The notes under the pieces were generated by a model that saw only the letters and a list, made by a program, of their open reading frames with translations, ran no database searches and was not told the DNA's origin. This document shows positions 11,266 through 23,378 of a DNA stretch of 64,000 nt, one piece after another. This DNA comes from Charina bottae (taxonomy: Eukaryota > Chordata > Lepidosauria > Squamata > Charinaidae): contig JALMGJ010000002.1 of NCBI GenBank assembly GCA_023362775.1, positions 33,261,414-33,325,413 on the forward strand, in the 5' to 3' direction. Position 1 is the stretch's first letter. Each line of letters begins with the position of its first letter. The translations under genes and the position numbers were made by a program.

Positions 11266-14200
11266 GTAATTGTTGGCATGTACAGGATTCTGTTGATTGA
11301 TTTTACCCACTCCAATGTCTTTTTATAAGGAATGACTTCCTTTTTCCAATTCCTAACCTTGGGAAAGTCAAGTCATTATTGCTTCCCCCAATATGATTTA
11401 GGGATAAGGCTCCTGGGGCACATGATGATTTTTAAGAGCTGAGCATGCAAAGTTCAAGTTCTTCCACAAGGGTCAGTCAGCATCAACACTGGGCAGTATT
11501 AGCAGGACCCTCCCAAGATGCCTCTAGCGTGGGTGGGGTTCTGCCTCTCCTCACAATGATTCCTTGTCCCTGTGGTTGTTGTTGTTGTTCAGTTATTTAG
11601 TCGTGTCCGACTCTTTGTGACCTCATGGACCATAGCACGCCAGGCCTTCCTGTCCTCCACTGTCTCCCGGAGTTTACTCAAATTCATGTTCATTACATCG
11701 GTGATGCTATCTAACCATCTCATCCTCTGCCGTCCGCTTCTCCTTTTGCCCTCAGTCTTTCCCAGCATCAGGGTCTTTTCCAGTGAGTCCTCTCTTCGCA
11801 TTAGGTGGCCAAAGTATTTGAGCTTCAGCTTCAGCATCTGTCCTTCCAATGAGCAGTCAGGGTTGATTTCCTTTAGGATTGACTGTTTTGACCTCCTTGC
11901 AGTACAAGGGACTCTCAAGAGTCTTCTCCAGCACCACAGTTTGAAAGCATCAATTCTTTGGCGCTCAGCCTTCCTTATGGTCCAACTCTCACAGCCATAC
12001 ATTGCTACTGGAAAAACCATAGCTTTAACTATACGGAACTTTGTCAGCATTGTGATGTCTCTGCTTTTTAATATGCTGTCTAGGTTTGCCATAGCTTTCC
12101 TTCCAAGGAGCAAGTGTCTTTTAATTTCATGGCTGCAGTCACCGTCTGTGGTGATCTTGGAGCCCAAGAAAATAAAATCTGTCACTGCTTCCATTTCTTC
12201 CCCTTCTATTTGCCAGGAGGTGATGGGACCAGATGCCATGATCTGAGTTTTTTTAATGTTGAGTTTCAAGCCAGCTTTTGAACTCTCCTCTTTCACCCTC
12301 ATCAAGAGGATCTTTAGTTCCTCTTCACTTTCTGCCATTACGGTGGTATCATCTGAATATCTGAGGTTGTTGATATTTCTCCCGGCAATCTTAACTCTGC
12401 CTTGTGATTCATCCAGCCCAGCATTTCTCATGATGTACTCTGCATATAAGTTATATAAGCAGGGTGATAATATACAGCCTTGTCGTACTCCTTTCCCAAT
12501 TTTGAACCAATCGGTTGTTCCATGTCCGGTTCTAACTGTTGCTTCTTGACCCACATACAAGTTTCTCAGGAGACAGGTAAGGTGGTCTGGTACTCCCATC
12601 TCTTTAAGACTTTGCCACAGTTTGTTGTGATCCACGCAATCAAAGGCTTAAGCGTAGTCAATGAAGCAGAAGTAGATGTTTTTCTGGAACTCTCTTGCTT
12701 TTTCCACAATCCAGCGAATGTTGGCAATCTGATCTCTAGTTCCTCTGCCTCTTCGAAAGAATCAGCAAATACCCTCTGAGCAGAAGGCGACCCCTTGAGC
12801 CTCCTCCCCACCATCTCCTCTCCTCCCCTACATTGCTCTCTATCCTTCCTTCCTCCCTTTCCCACCTTTCTTTCCAATCAATGCATTTTACATATTTTGT
12901 AAGCTTTTCTGGCTTCCATTTTACTTTGAGTTAATATAAAGGTATAAATATATACCTTTTTAAAACCAAATTCAACGAGCACACAGGCCTTAAGTGATAA
13001 GCTGAGAGTTTAGCTCCAGAGGATCACATGAAAGATTTCTGAATATAGGGCAATAAATCCAAAGCCATAAATATTCTGCAACAAAATAATCTCAGGGTCT
13101 AACAATGGCATGCTGAGTTAGGGATCATCTCCAGCAACTACTACCACCTGCTGAAGAGTTTGTTTACCATCACTTTAATCCAGCCATTAGCCACCTCCTG
13201 AGTGGTTCAATAGGAAGAATTAATAAAATATTATGAAAACATGTATGTCCAGTTGGTAACACTCCCCTTTTAGCCTTCTGGAGGGCTGTGAAGACCTGGC
13301 TATTCCCCAAAGCGTTGGGCTAGGATAAGAGGTTGAGCAGTGAGGATGGGTTGTCTGGCTCCTGGGAGTACAGGTATGTTTTTAACAAGGTTTGATGGAT
13401 TGTTGTGAGACGCCTAGAGTACATATATGAGATAGACGGAAATAGAAGTCCTGTAAAGAAGGAAGTAAATGAAATAAAGAAATGTTTGGATTTCTTTAAT
13501 TTATTTTAAACAAATTGAAAAAGTTACACTACTAAGAAACCTCTCCACTTTCTTTTACTAGTTTTCTCCAATTTTTTCTACTAGTTTTCGTAACTTTCTT
13601 AATGATGTTGTAAGAGAAATTCCCTCCCCCCGTCATAATTTGAAGAAAATGATAGTTACAATCAGCTGTGATGTTTTTGGTAGGAACCCTTTGATCCTGA
13701 CATAAAAGTTTACTCTATCTCTTTGGTGTTTTGGGGGGAAACAAGCTCCCATTGGGGTCAATTGGACTACCCTTCTGATAGAAATGTCCAAAGAAGTCCA
13801 TCATCCGGAAAGGCCCTATAAATAAATGATTCAGTACTTTCCTATTTTTTAGTTGAGCAATACCTGTTATCTGATATCTGTTATGTTGCAGTATGCCAAT
13901 GAGTTTCTACCACATCCTGCCCCTCCTGCTTGCTGTTCATGAGATCAACCACAATCCAAGGCTCTTACCCAACATCACCCTGGGCTACAACCTCTATGAA
14001 AGCTTTTTCAATGCAAGAATGACCTATGAGGCCATGATGGACCTGATGTCTACAGGGGAGGAGAATGTCCCAAACTACAGATGTGGAAGACAGAAGAACC
14101 TGCTAGCAGTTCTTGAAGAGATGGATTCTGAACTCTTTGATCATATTTCTACTGTCTTGGGCATATACAAAATTCCACAGGTATGAAGCTAAAATGGTGG

Positions 14201-14238
<38 letters not shown>

Positions 14239-17200
14239 TGTAAATCAGAAGAGTTCTCTTTTCCAATGTATTAAGATTCTCCTTTCTACCCTGGATCACT
14301 TGAAGGGGCTGATCTACTATCTGGGTGACCCACAGAGTGTGTAGGGCTCATGTGAGACTCAGCTGTTGTCAGCAAAAGTGCCCCACTGCATCCAATCCAT
14401 CAGCCATGCTTAGCTGCATGGGTAGGGTTTGACCAGAAGGGTGTGCTGCATGAGGGTCATCCATGAGCATCACCCATGAGCATCACCCACCAAAAAGATC
14501 AGAGCCCCCTAGCCTCAAAGGGAGTGAACAGGAGAATAGGAGAGGACACTAAGGGAGCCAGTAGATGTCAGGCATGTTTTCTGGAAACTTCTCTTAGCAG
14601 TGAGGAAAGGAGGCCCTTCCATTTAAGCACCTGAGTTTTATCATTACAAGGGACACAAACTACCAATATTTCTCTTTCATCTTAGATCAGCTACGGGGTT
14701 CTCCGCCACATTCCTGGGCAAAGTCATCATTTTCCCTTTTTCTACCGAATGAGTCCAAAAGAAGAACCTCCTTACTCAGCAATTGTCAAGCTGCTCCTGC
14801 ATTTCCGATGGACGTGGATTGCCCTCCTTTCTCAGGACAATGAAAGAGGAGAAAACTTTAAAAGAACCTTTGCAGCTGTGGCTGAAAAAAATGGGATTTG
14901 CATTGTCCTCTCAGAAAACCTCCCAGCAATGAATACATATTCAAGTTACAAACAAATAGTTATGACCAAAAAAGGGCAAAGGCTCCTTTTTCTTATCAAT
15001 AGTTCAATAAAAATTACAGTTTTTCAACTGGATCTTCAGGCCACATTAATTCTATCAAATCTACTAGACAGAACTAAAAATATTACTAACTTCATTGGGG
15101 GGAAAGTGTGGATTGCAACAACTTTGCCAGTTATGGGTATAAGACCGTTTTACTACTGGGTTGATCTCCAACGTAAACATGCTTTGTTTTCCTTCCGCAC
15201 CCAAACAAAGAAAAGGACACAAAATTATGACTTTAAATCATATTACTTTTCTATCCAGCAATATGGGAAGGAAGCATTCCAATGTTCCTATTCAAGGCCT
15301 CTGTTGTCTAGGAAAGTTTGGGAAAGATGCCTAGAAAAAGAGAACTGGGAAATCCCACCCCGTGATGTGGTTGCAAGGATCCTGTCTGAGGATGCCTCCA
15401 GTATTTCCACAGCAATCCAAGCTCTGGCCTGGGTCCTCAATGCTGCCTCTTCCTCCCAATTGAGTAGGAGGAGGATGCGGGTTGGAGACCACCGGACACC
15501 CCAGATGGTACAGCCATGGCAGGTGAAACTTCTCTTTTGAGGGTCCATGGATACTCCCCCTTCAATTCCTCAGTGCTAAATTGGGTGTAGGGAGGGGAGA
15601 GATATTCCAAACAGCAGTTGCCCAGCATTTGAGAGTGAGAGAGAGAGAGAAAGAGATTATGTTGCTAAATCTTCCAAAGTTGAACCATCTCTGCTGGTTT
15701 GGGATGCTGTAATGAACGAGACACCTCTATAGTGAAAAGGCGATTTTCTCCATTTCCAAATGAAACAAGCATCAGGATGCTCCAGCCATCCTCAGCCCTC
15801 TGCCATGATCATCCATGCTGGTCTTGTCTAATTTCTGAGTCAAGGAGTGAGCCTTGACTTTTATTTCATGGCTCTAACAGAAGAAGGTGGTAGCAAGAGA
15901 ATCTTCCAGACAGCGCATAAAATACTAGGTTACTAAAGACAGGTTACATTGTCTTGATTTATACAAGGGAGGTTATATGTACAGTTTACTTATATGTATA
16001 TCTAGGAAAATTAAATTAAGCGTCTGCAACACAAGCATTTCAACTATTCTTATCCTGCATCAGATTTGGGGGGAACTATTAGTGCCGTATCACCTCTGGC
16101 AGAGTGCACAATCAGTGCAAAGTGTAAATACTATAAGGATCAGTTAGACCTGATCCCCGTTCAGGAAACTTTTTAAGCAACAGGCAAGACAACAAGATTT
16201 CATGCTGTGGGCTTTGTCCTAGTTTCATTTGTACCACTGTCAATCAGATTTACCTCAGACTCCAGAAAGAAACAACAAGCACTGGTAACTAAGTATATTA
16301 ATGTTTTAAAAACTCCCTTAGTAGCTGGGGCTAAATTTATTGTACAACATAAGTATGTCATACAAAAGGGGATTTTTTAAAGTTAATTCCTTATTGTACG
16401 TGCCTTCGAGTCAATTTTTGACTCCTGGGGTGTGCCTGGACTAGTCCCTGCAGTTTTCCTGGCAAGATGTTGGAATTGGTTTGCACTTGCCTGCTTCTCC
16501 CCAGAGCTGAGATGGAGGGACTGGCCCAAGCTCACCCAGCTGGCTCTGTACCTAAGGAGGGACTTGAACTCAGGATCTCCCGGTTTCTAGCCTGATGCCT
16601 TAACCACTACCCCAAACTGGCTGATATAGCAACACCTTATTCCTTGGGGTCTATCCTATACCTTACATCTTGGAGCTCTTATCTAATTTTGCAACCTAGT
16701 TTCGGTTTCACCAATACTCTTGGATTTCTATTGTATTTATTGGTCCAGCTACTCTATTCTGAAGCCAATGCTTAGTCCTAGGCTTTTTTTTTACTCAGCC
16801 TATCTTCTATTACAATACCTCTCTTCTATAACTACTCCAACTATACATCTAAATGTTGAGTCATTAGACCTCCATATTTCTCTATTGCTAACCTCTATAT
16901 CAAGGAAGATAGATGCTTTGGAAATGTGGTGCTGGAGGAAAATTCTGAGAGAGCCTTGGACTGCAAGAAGATCAAACCACTCCATACTCCAGGAAATAAA
17001 GCCAGACTGCTCACTTGAGGGAATAATATTAAAGGCAAAACTGAAGTACTTTGGCCACATAATGAGAAGACAGGATACCCTGGAGAAGATGCTGATGCTA
17101 GGGAAAGCGGAAGGCAAAAGGAAGAGGGGCCGACCAAGGGCAAGATGGATGGATGATATTCTGGAGGTGACGGATTCGACCTTGGGGGAGCAGGGGATGG

Positions 17201-19228
17201 TGACGGCTGACAGGAAGCTCTGGCGTGGGCTGGTCCATGAAGTCACGAAGAGTCGGAAGTGACTGAACAAATAAACAACAAAACACCTCTATATCTCCTT
17301 ATTCCTCTATCACTAATCTCTATATTCCCAGGTTGGGGGGGCCATTCTCCTTCCCAACCAAGTTCACTCCGTCTTTTATCTCTCTGGAGTTCCTCTGCTC
17401 TTCTGCTCTGTGAAAGCCTCTGCTTTTCCTGCAACGGCCAGAAGGTGGATCTCTTGCAACGTTCCCTGTTCCCTGCTTGGCTTCCCTCTTCAAAGGTTTT
17501 TATCCTTGCTCCACTTCAGAGACGGGGTGGTAGAAGAGAGAAGAAACACTCCTTGGGCACCCCAGTTGCCAGCTGCTGCCACCCCTATTTCCGCTCTGCT
17601 CTGCAAGGCTTTGGCCTCATTGAAGCACTTCAGGCTTCAGCCAGGCTCCCATTCTGAGCTCTGTGGCTCAGCTTTTTCACAGCCCAGAAAGTGACCCAAC
17701 AGCTGGCAGGTCCTTGTGTCTTTTCTCCTGAGTGCCAAGTCCATCCTTCCTGTTTGTGCCAATGTCTCCACTCTACAGCTCCACTGTAATCCTTCTCTCT
17801 CCACCCTCCACATCCAGCTGGTGGTCCAGTTGTATAAGCAGCTGTGCCATTCGAAGGTCGGGGCAGAGCTGCAACGGGATGCTTGCAATCTGCTAAACAA
17901 TTCACAGTTGGGTTTGCTCACCAGAAAGGAACCCTTTTAGACAGTTGGGGGTGATTTCCTGCTGTCTCTCCTAAATATAAAGAAACATGGGGTTTTTTTC
18001 AAAAAAATAAACCATAGGAAATTAACAAAATCTAATGCAGTAACACAGGAAAACACTTGGATCTAATGAGATTCAGTTAATTCTTGAACTTTCAGCCTTA
18101 TATGGTTTTGATCTTTGTTAAAATTATGATGCTGAGCTATGGCTTGGTAGGACCATATACTGATTTCTTCAAGAAAATGGAAGACATATCTGAAAAAGAT
18201 CTGGTATTCCTTGGAGAAGGAGGGAGAGGAGATTCCCATCAAATCCTGAATCATTCTCTTCCAGACAGACGTGCTGAGCTAAAGTTGTTGAATTATTCAG
18301 AGCACTTACAATCCAGAAGAATAGCTATAAAGACCTTGAAGAAAGCCTCAAACGGGAACGTGGAAGCTGCACATGTTTCCTTCACATTTTCTATGTCTTT
18401 TCAGCTTCATCTGTTCCTGAGAAACTTCCAGCTTCACAATCGTTCCAGGGATGGGGTTTATTTGGATGAAAATGGAGTTCCTGTGGCTGACTTTGATATC
18501 ATGCACTGGGCAGTGTTTTCCAACAATTCTGAAGGTGGCGTGAAATTTGGGAGTGTAGAAAGAGGACCCACCTCCAATGTCAAGGTCTCCATCAATCAGA
18601 ATGCCATCCTATGGCCAACCTCATTTAACAAGGTAGCTGATGCTGTTTGGGTTTTGATCTTCTATTCACCTTCCCTTATGCAAACATTTCTATTCAGAAA
18701 GAATTCTAATTTAGGACAATTCAGATAACCTCCAAACAACGGAAACTAAAGCCAGATTAATTCATTAGATACATTTCTTCTTTAGATGTTTTCCACTAGT
18801 TTATCACAAACTCAAACCTTCTACACCACTAATTCTGTTGGGGCCTTTACAGTCTACACACTAAACTGGAATATGGTGCCATAATTAATATTAAATCAAT
18901 CAAAGAGAGAAACAATGAGACTCTTGCAGTGACAATGGAACCCAGATTTTGGAGGTTCCCTTCCAAAGGAAGGAGAAAAATACAAGAAACAGGATTCCCA
19001 CACTTGAACTAACGAGCAACAACTTCTGCAAAGGAACCACTTTCCTTCTGAATGGAGAATAAGACAAAGGGAATGTTTCTGGATTGACAATAGTGATTGA
19101 TAGATAAAGACCATCACCTTCCATTTGCTGCTTCTGCGCAGAGCCCTTTTCCATAAAGGAAAACTTTAGATTGTACCTCCAACAGTTAGAAAGGAAGGAA
19201 GGCAGCTGTATCCATCATTAACTGCTAT

Positions 19229-19280
<52 letters not shown>

Positions 19281-22200
19281 TTTATTCCCCGCCCATCTCC
19301 CATGCAAGGGACTCTGGGCGGGTTACAATAATTAAAATTTAAAATTTAAAAAATTTAAAAAACAATACAAAAAGAAGATATATAAAAATATATCCAATAT
19401 AAAATAAAATAAATAAAATCCAAGATGGCTTGAGGACCGTAGCACAGATCACCTACAGGGCCAGCCAACCCCAGGAGGCACTACCGCCTCTGTCGTCCCA
19501 GGCCAGGTGGCAGAGCCAGGTCTTAATGGCCTTCCGAAAGGCCAGGAGTGAAGGGGCCAGTCTCACCTCCGGGGGCAAGATGTTCCATAAAGCGGGCGCT
19601 GTCGCAGAGAAGGCACGCCTCCTGGACCCCGCTAGATGGAATTCTCTTGTTGAGGGGGTCCGAAGCATGCCCTCTCTGCATGCACGGGTGGGGTGGGCCG
19701 ACGTCATCGGGACGAGACGGTCCCTCAGGTACCCTGGCCCTATGCCATATAGGGCTTTAAAGGTAATCACCAACACCTTGAATTGGACCCGGAAGCAAAC
19801 TGGCAACCAATGCAGCTCGTGTAGCAGAGGTGTTACATGTGCCGATCTTATGGCACCCATAACTGCTCGCGCCGCCGCATTCTGTACCAGCTGAAGCTTC
19901 CGGATACTCTTCAAGGGTAGCCCCATGTAGAGCGCATTACAGTAGTCTATGCAGGAGATGACAAGGGCGTGAGTGACTGTTCGGAGGGCCTCCCGATCCA
20001 GGAAAGGACGTAACTGGCGCACAACTCGAAGTTGTGCAAAGGCCCTCCTTGGCCATGACTGCCACCTGCTCTTCGAGCAGGAGTCGTGAGTCCAGGAGAA
20101 CCCCCAGATTCCGCACTGGATCCGAGTGAGGTAGTGCAACCCCACCCAGAACCAAAGATGACAACTTCCCGGATCTAGGGGGGCCATCAATCCACAGCCA
20201 CTCCGTCTTACCAGGGCTCAGTTGAAGCCTGTTGTTCCCCATCCAGACCCCCACAGCCTCCAGACACTGAGATAAGGCATTGACCGCATCACATACTTCA
20301 CCCGGGATGGAGATGTATAACTGGGTATCATCAGCATATTGGTGATACCTCATCCCATGGTGATGGATGATCTCACCCAGCGGCTTCATGTAGATGTTGA
20401 ACAGGAGAGGAGAGAGAACCGATCCCTGCGGCACCCCACAAGACAGGGGTCGCGGGTCAGCTCTCTCCTCCCCTATCAACACCGACTGGGAATGGCCCTG
20501 GAGGAAGGAGGCGAACCAGCGCAAAACCACGCCGCCCGCCCCCAACTCCCTGAGCCGCCCCAAGAGTATACCGTGGTCGACGGTATCAAAAGCCGCTGAG
20601 AGATCTAAGAGAGCCAGGATGGACGCACTCCCTCCATCCCGCTCTCGCCAGAGATCATCCATAAGTGCAACCAATGCGGTCTCTGTCCCATATCCCGGCC
20701 TGAAACCTGACTGAAAAGGGTCCAGATAATCCGTTTCCTCCAGAATCTGGACTTGCAACGCCACCACCTTCTCAACCACCTTTCCCAAAAAGGGAAGGTG
20801 GGAGACTGGGCGAAAATTGCCCAGGATAGTAGGGTCCAGGGATGGTTTCTTGAGGAGGGGGTGCACCAGCGCCTCCTTAAAGGCAGCCGGGAACACCCCC
20901 TCACTCAAGGACGAATTTATAATAGCCAGGACCCAGCCACATGTCACCTCTCTAGCTGATTTCACCAGCCAGGAGGGACATGGGTCAAGTTGACATGTGG
21001 TGGTGTTTACAATCCCAAGGATCCTGTCTACTTCATCAGGCCCAACAGGATCAAACTGCTCCCAGATAACATGGTAAGTACGAACCTCTGGCATCTCCCC
21101 AGATCTTGTCTCACGCTTGGAGTCCAACTTGGAATGAATCTGAGCAATTTTGTCCTGCAGATGCTCAGAAAACTCTTCCGATCGGCCCTGTAAATGGGTC
21201 TCCCCTTGCTCCCGACCCAAAAGCGATCTTGTAATCTTAAACAGGGCCATCGGACGGCATTCTGCGGACGCAATAAGAGCGGAGAAATATTCACGTTTCG
21301 CCGCTCTTACCGCCACTAGGTAGGCCTTAACAGCGGCTCTAGATTGTGTTCGGTCAGATTCAGTCTTCGTCTTTCTCCAGCGGCGCTCTAGATGTCTCTT
21401 AAGCCTCTTCAAAGCCCTCAACTCCTCCATAAACCACGGAGAGTGACGGGCCGAACAGGGCCGGAGAGGTCGCATAGGTGCGATCTTGTCCAGGGCTCCG
21501 GCTGCTGCCTTGTTCCAGGCTGCAGCCAGGACCTCCACTGGACCGTGAAGCAAGTCCTCGGGAATAACCCCCAGCTCCTTCTGAAACCTCCCTGGGTCCA
21601 TCAGTCGCCGGGGGCAGACCAGTCGAATAGGTCCCGCCTCCCTGCGGAGTGGGGCAGCACAAGAGAGTCTCAGGGTCACCAGGGCGTGGTCTGACCATGA
21701 CAATGGGGAAAGATGTAACTCTCCCCTCAGATCACATTGCCACTGCTCGGACAAGAAAACTAAATCCGGAGTGAGACCACTGTCACGAGTCGGGTCACGG
21801 ATAATCTGAGACAGGCCCATAGCTGCCATGGTAGCCATGAACTCCCGGGCCGCCTCCGAGGACCGTCCCAGGGATGGCAGATTGAAGTCCCCCAGAACCA
21901 TAAGTCTGGGAAACTCCACTGCCAACCCCGAGACAGCCTCGAGCAGCTCAGGCAGGGAGGTTGCTACGCAGCAGGGAGGCTGGTACAGCAGCAACACTCC
22001 CAACTGTTCTCGTGAACCCAACTTGAAAAACAGGGTCTCACATCCGGTCACTTGTGGAGCAGTGCCCCTGAAGGCCACAAGGGACTCTCGGATGACAACT
22101 GCCACCCCTCCTCCCCTGCCCCGGTGTCTCGGCTGATGCCATACCCGAAACCCGGCTGGGCACATTTCCGAGAGGGCTACTCCCCCCTCTGGGCCCAGCC

Positions 22201-23335
22201 AGGTCTCAGTAATACACACCAGGTCGGCCCCTTCCTCTGTGATTATTCCTCTGTGATCGCTTATAAGGGGGGCCTTGTTATTCACTGACCTGGCGTTCAG
22301 CAGCAGCAGTCGGAGACCGGAGCCCATGAGGATCTGCTTACCAGGGCCTGGGTATGAACACGGGGGGCCGGAACGCACCACCAGTAACAAACACTGGGGG
22401 CGCCTTCCCCAATAATGGCTTGCCCTCCGGTTCCCGTCATACCATCCCCTGCCCGTCACCACCTGAATCAATTGGCCCGCTACACGGCCCACAGAGATTC
22501 CCGGCTCTGGCCTAGTAGCCTCCACTCCCAGGCCTCCAGAATTCCTGGGTCTAATCTATGCTATGCCACTACTCCTTGGTTAATTGTGCTCAATGTGCTC
22601 CTTCACTTCCTGAAACCAGTTCATTGAAATAAACCCCTCTAATTCCTATGTTGCCCTGGCTGATCTCTATTTGCTTGTTTAGATGGTGCCTTCTTCTAGA
22701 TGTACAGAAAGTTGTTCCCCAGGATACGCCAAGCTCATGAGAGACGGAGCACCAGTTTGCTGCTACGACTGTTCTCTGTGCATGGAAGGAACAATCTCTG
22801 TGCAAGAAGGTAGGTGGCTCTGGAGAAAAGAGAGAAATGGAGGATGCCATCAAAATTCACTCTTGGTTTTCTGGGCAACATTTGGAAAGGTGTTTTCTTT
22901 TCTCCTAGTTGTAGAACTAATGACTAGAATCATTTTTTCATAATTCCACAAAGCAATTAAAATTGTATTTCTTGAACGGTTGCACAAACTTTTGAATGAT
23001 TGGGTACTATGACCCAATGTTGCATGATGATGTGGCCATTAACATAAATAATGAAAGGTAGCTGAAATTCCTTGAGTTTTCTTCTTGCCTGGTATCAGGA
23101 AAGAAGACAAGTCTTGTGAGAGTTGTTGATCTTATTGGTCTTCAGCCTTTAAAACAGTGATGATTGCTTCTAATTAAAGTTGGGTCCTATGAATATCTCT
23201 GGGCAGAGATATTGAATTCTTACTTGGACATGTGAATGTTGTCGTGATTTGGGTCTACCTGTTGGGCAACTGATCTCCACCCTGGGTTTTTTTCCAGCCA
23301 CAGGCCAGACATGAAGTGCCAAGAGCCACACTTCT

Positions 23336-23378
<43 letters not shown>

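Noticed and set aside
16395..16622. tRNA gene in the SINE heads (also near 28600, 50900 and 52750)
   Set aside because: Box A and B-like strings belong to SINE heads with SINE bodies and tails attached; the full cloverleaf is not preserved.
16720..17262. 180-codon plus-strand frame as a cellular gene in V2R-1 intron 3
   Set aside because: It is intron sequence read into the Bov-B 3' end; the recognisable part is Bov-B ORF2.
17350..17950. GC-rich open frames in V2R-1 intron 3 as an extra exon or gene
   Set aside because: No family resemblance, competing frames on both strands, and no equivalent in unit 2.
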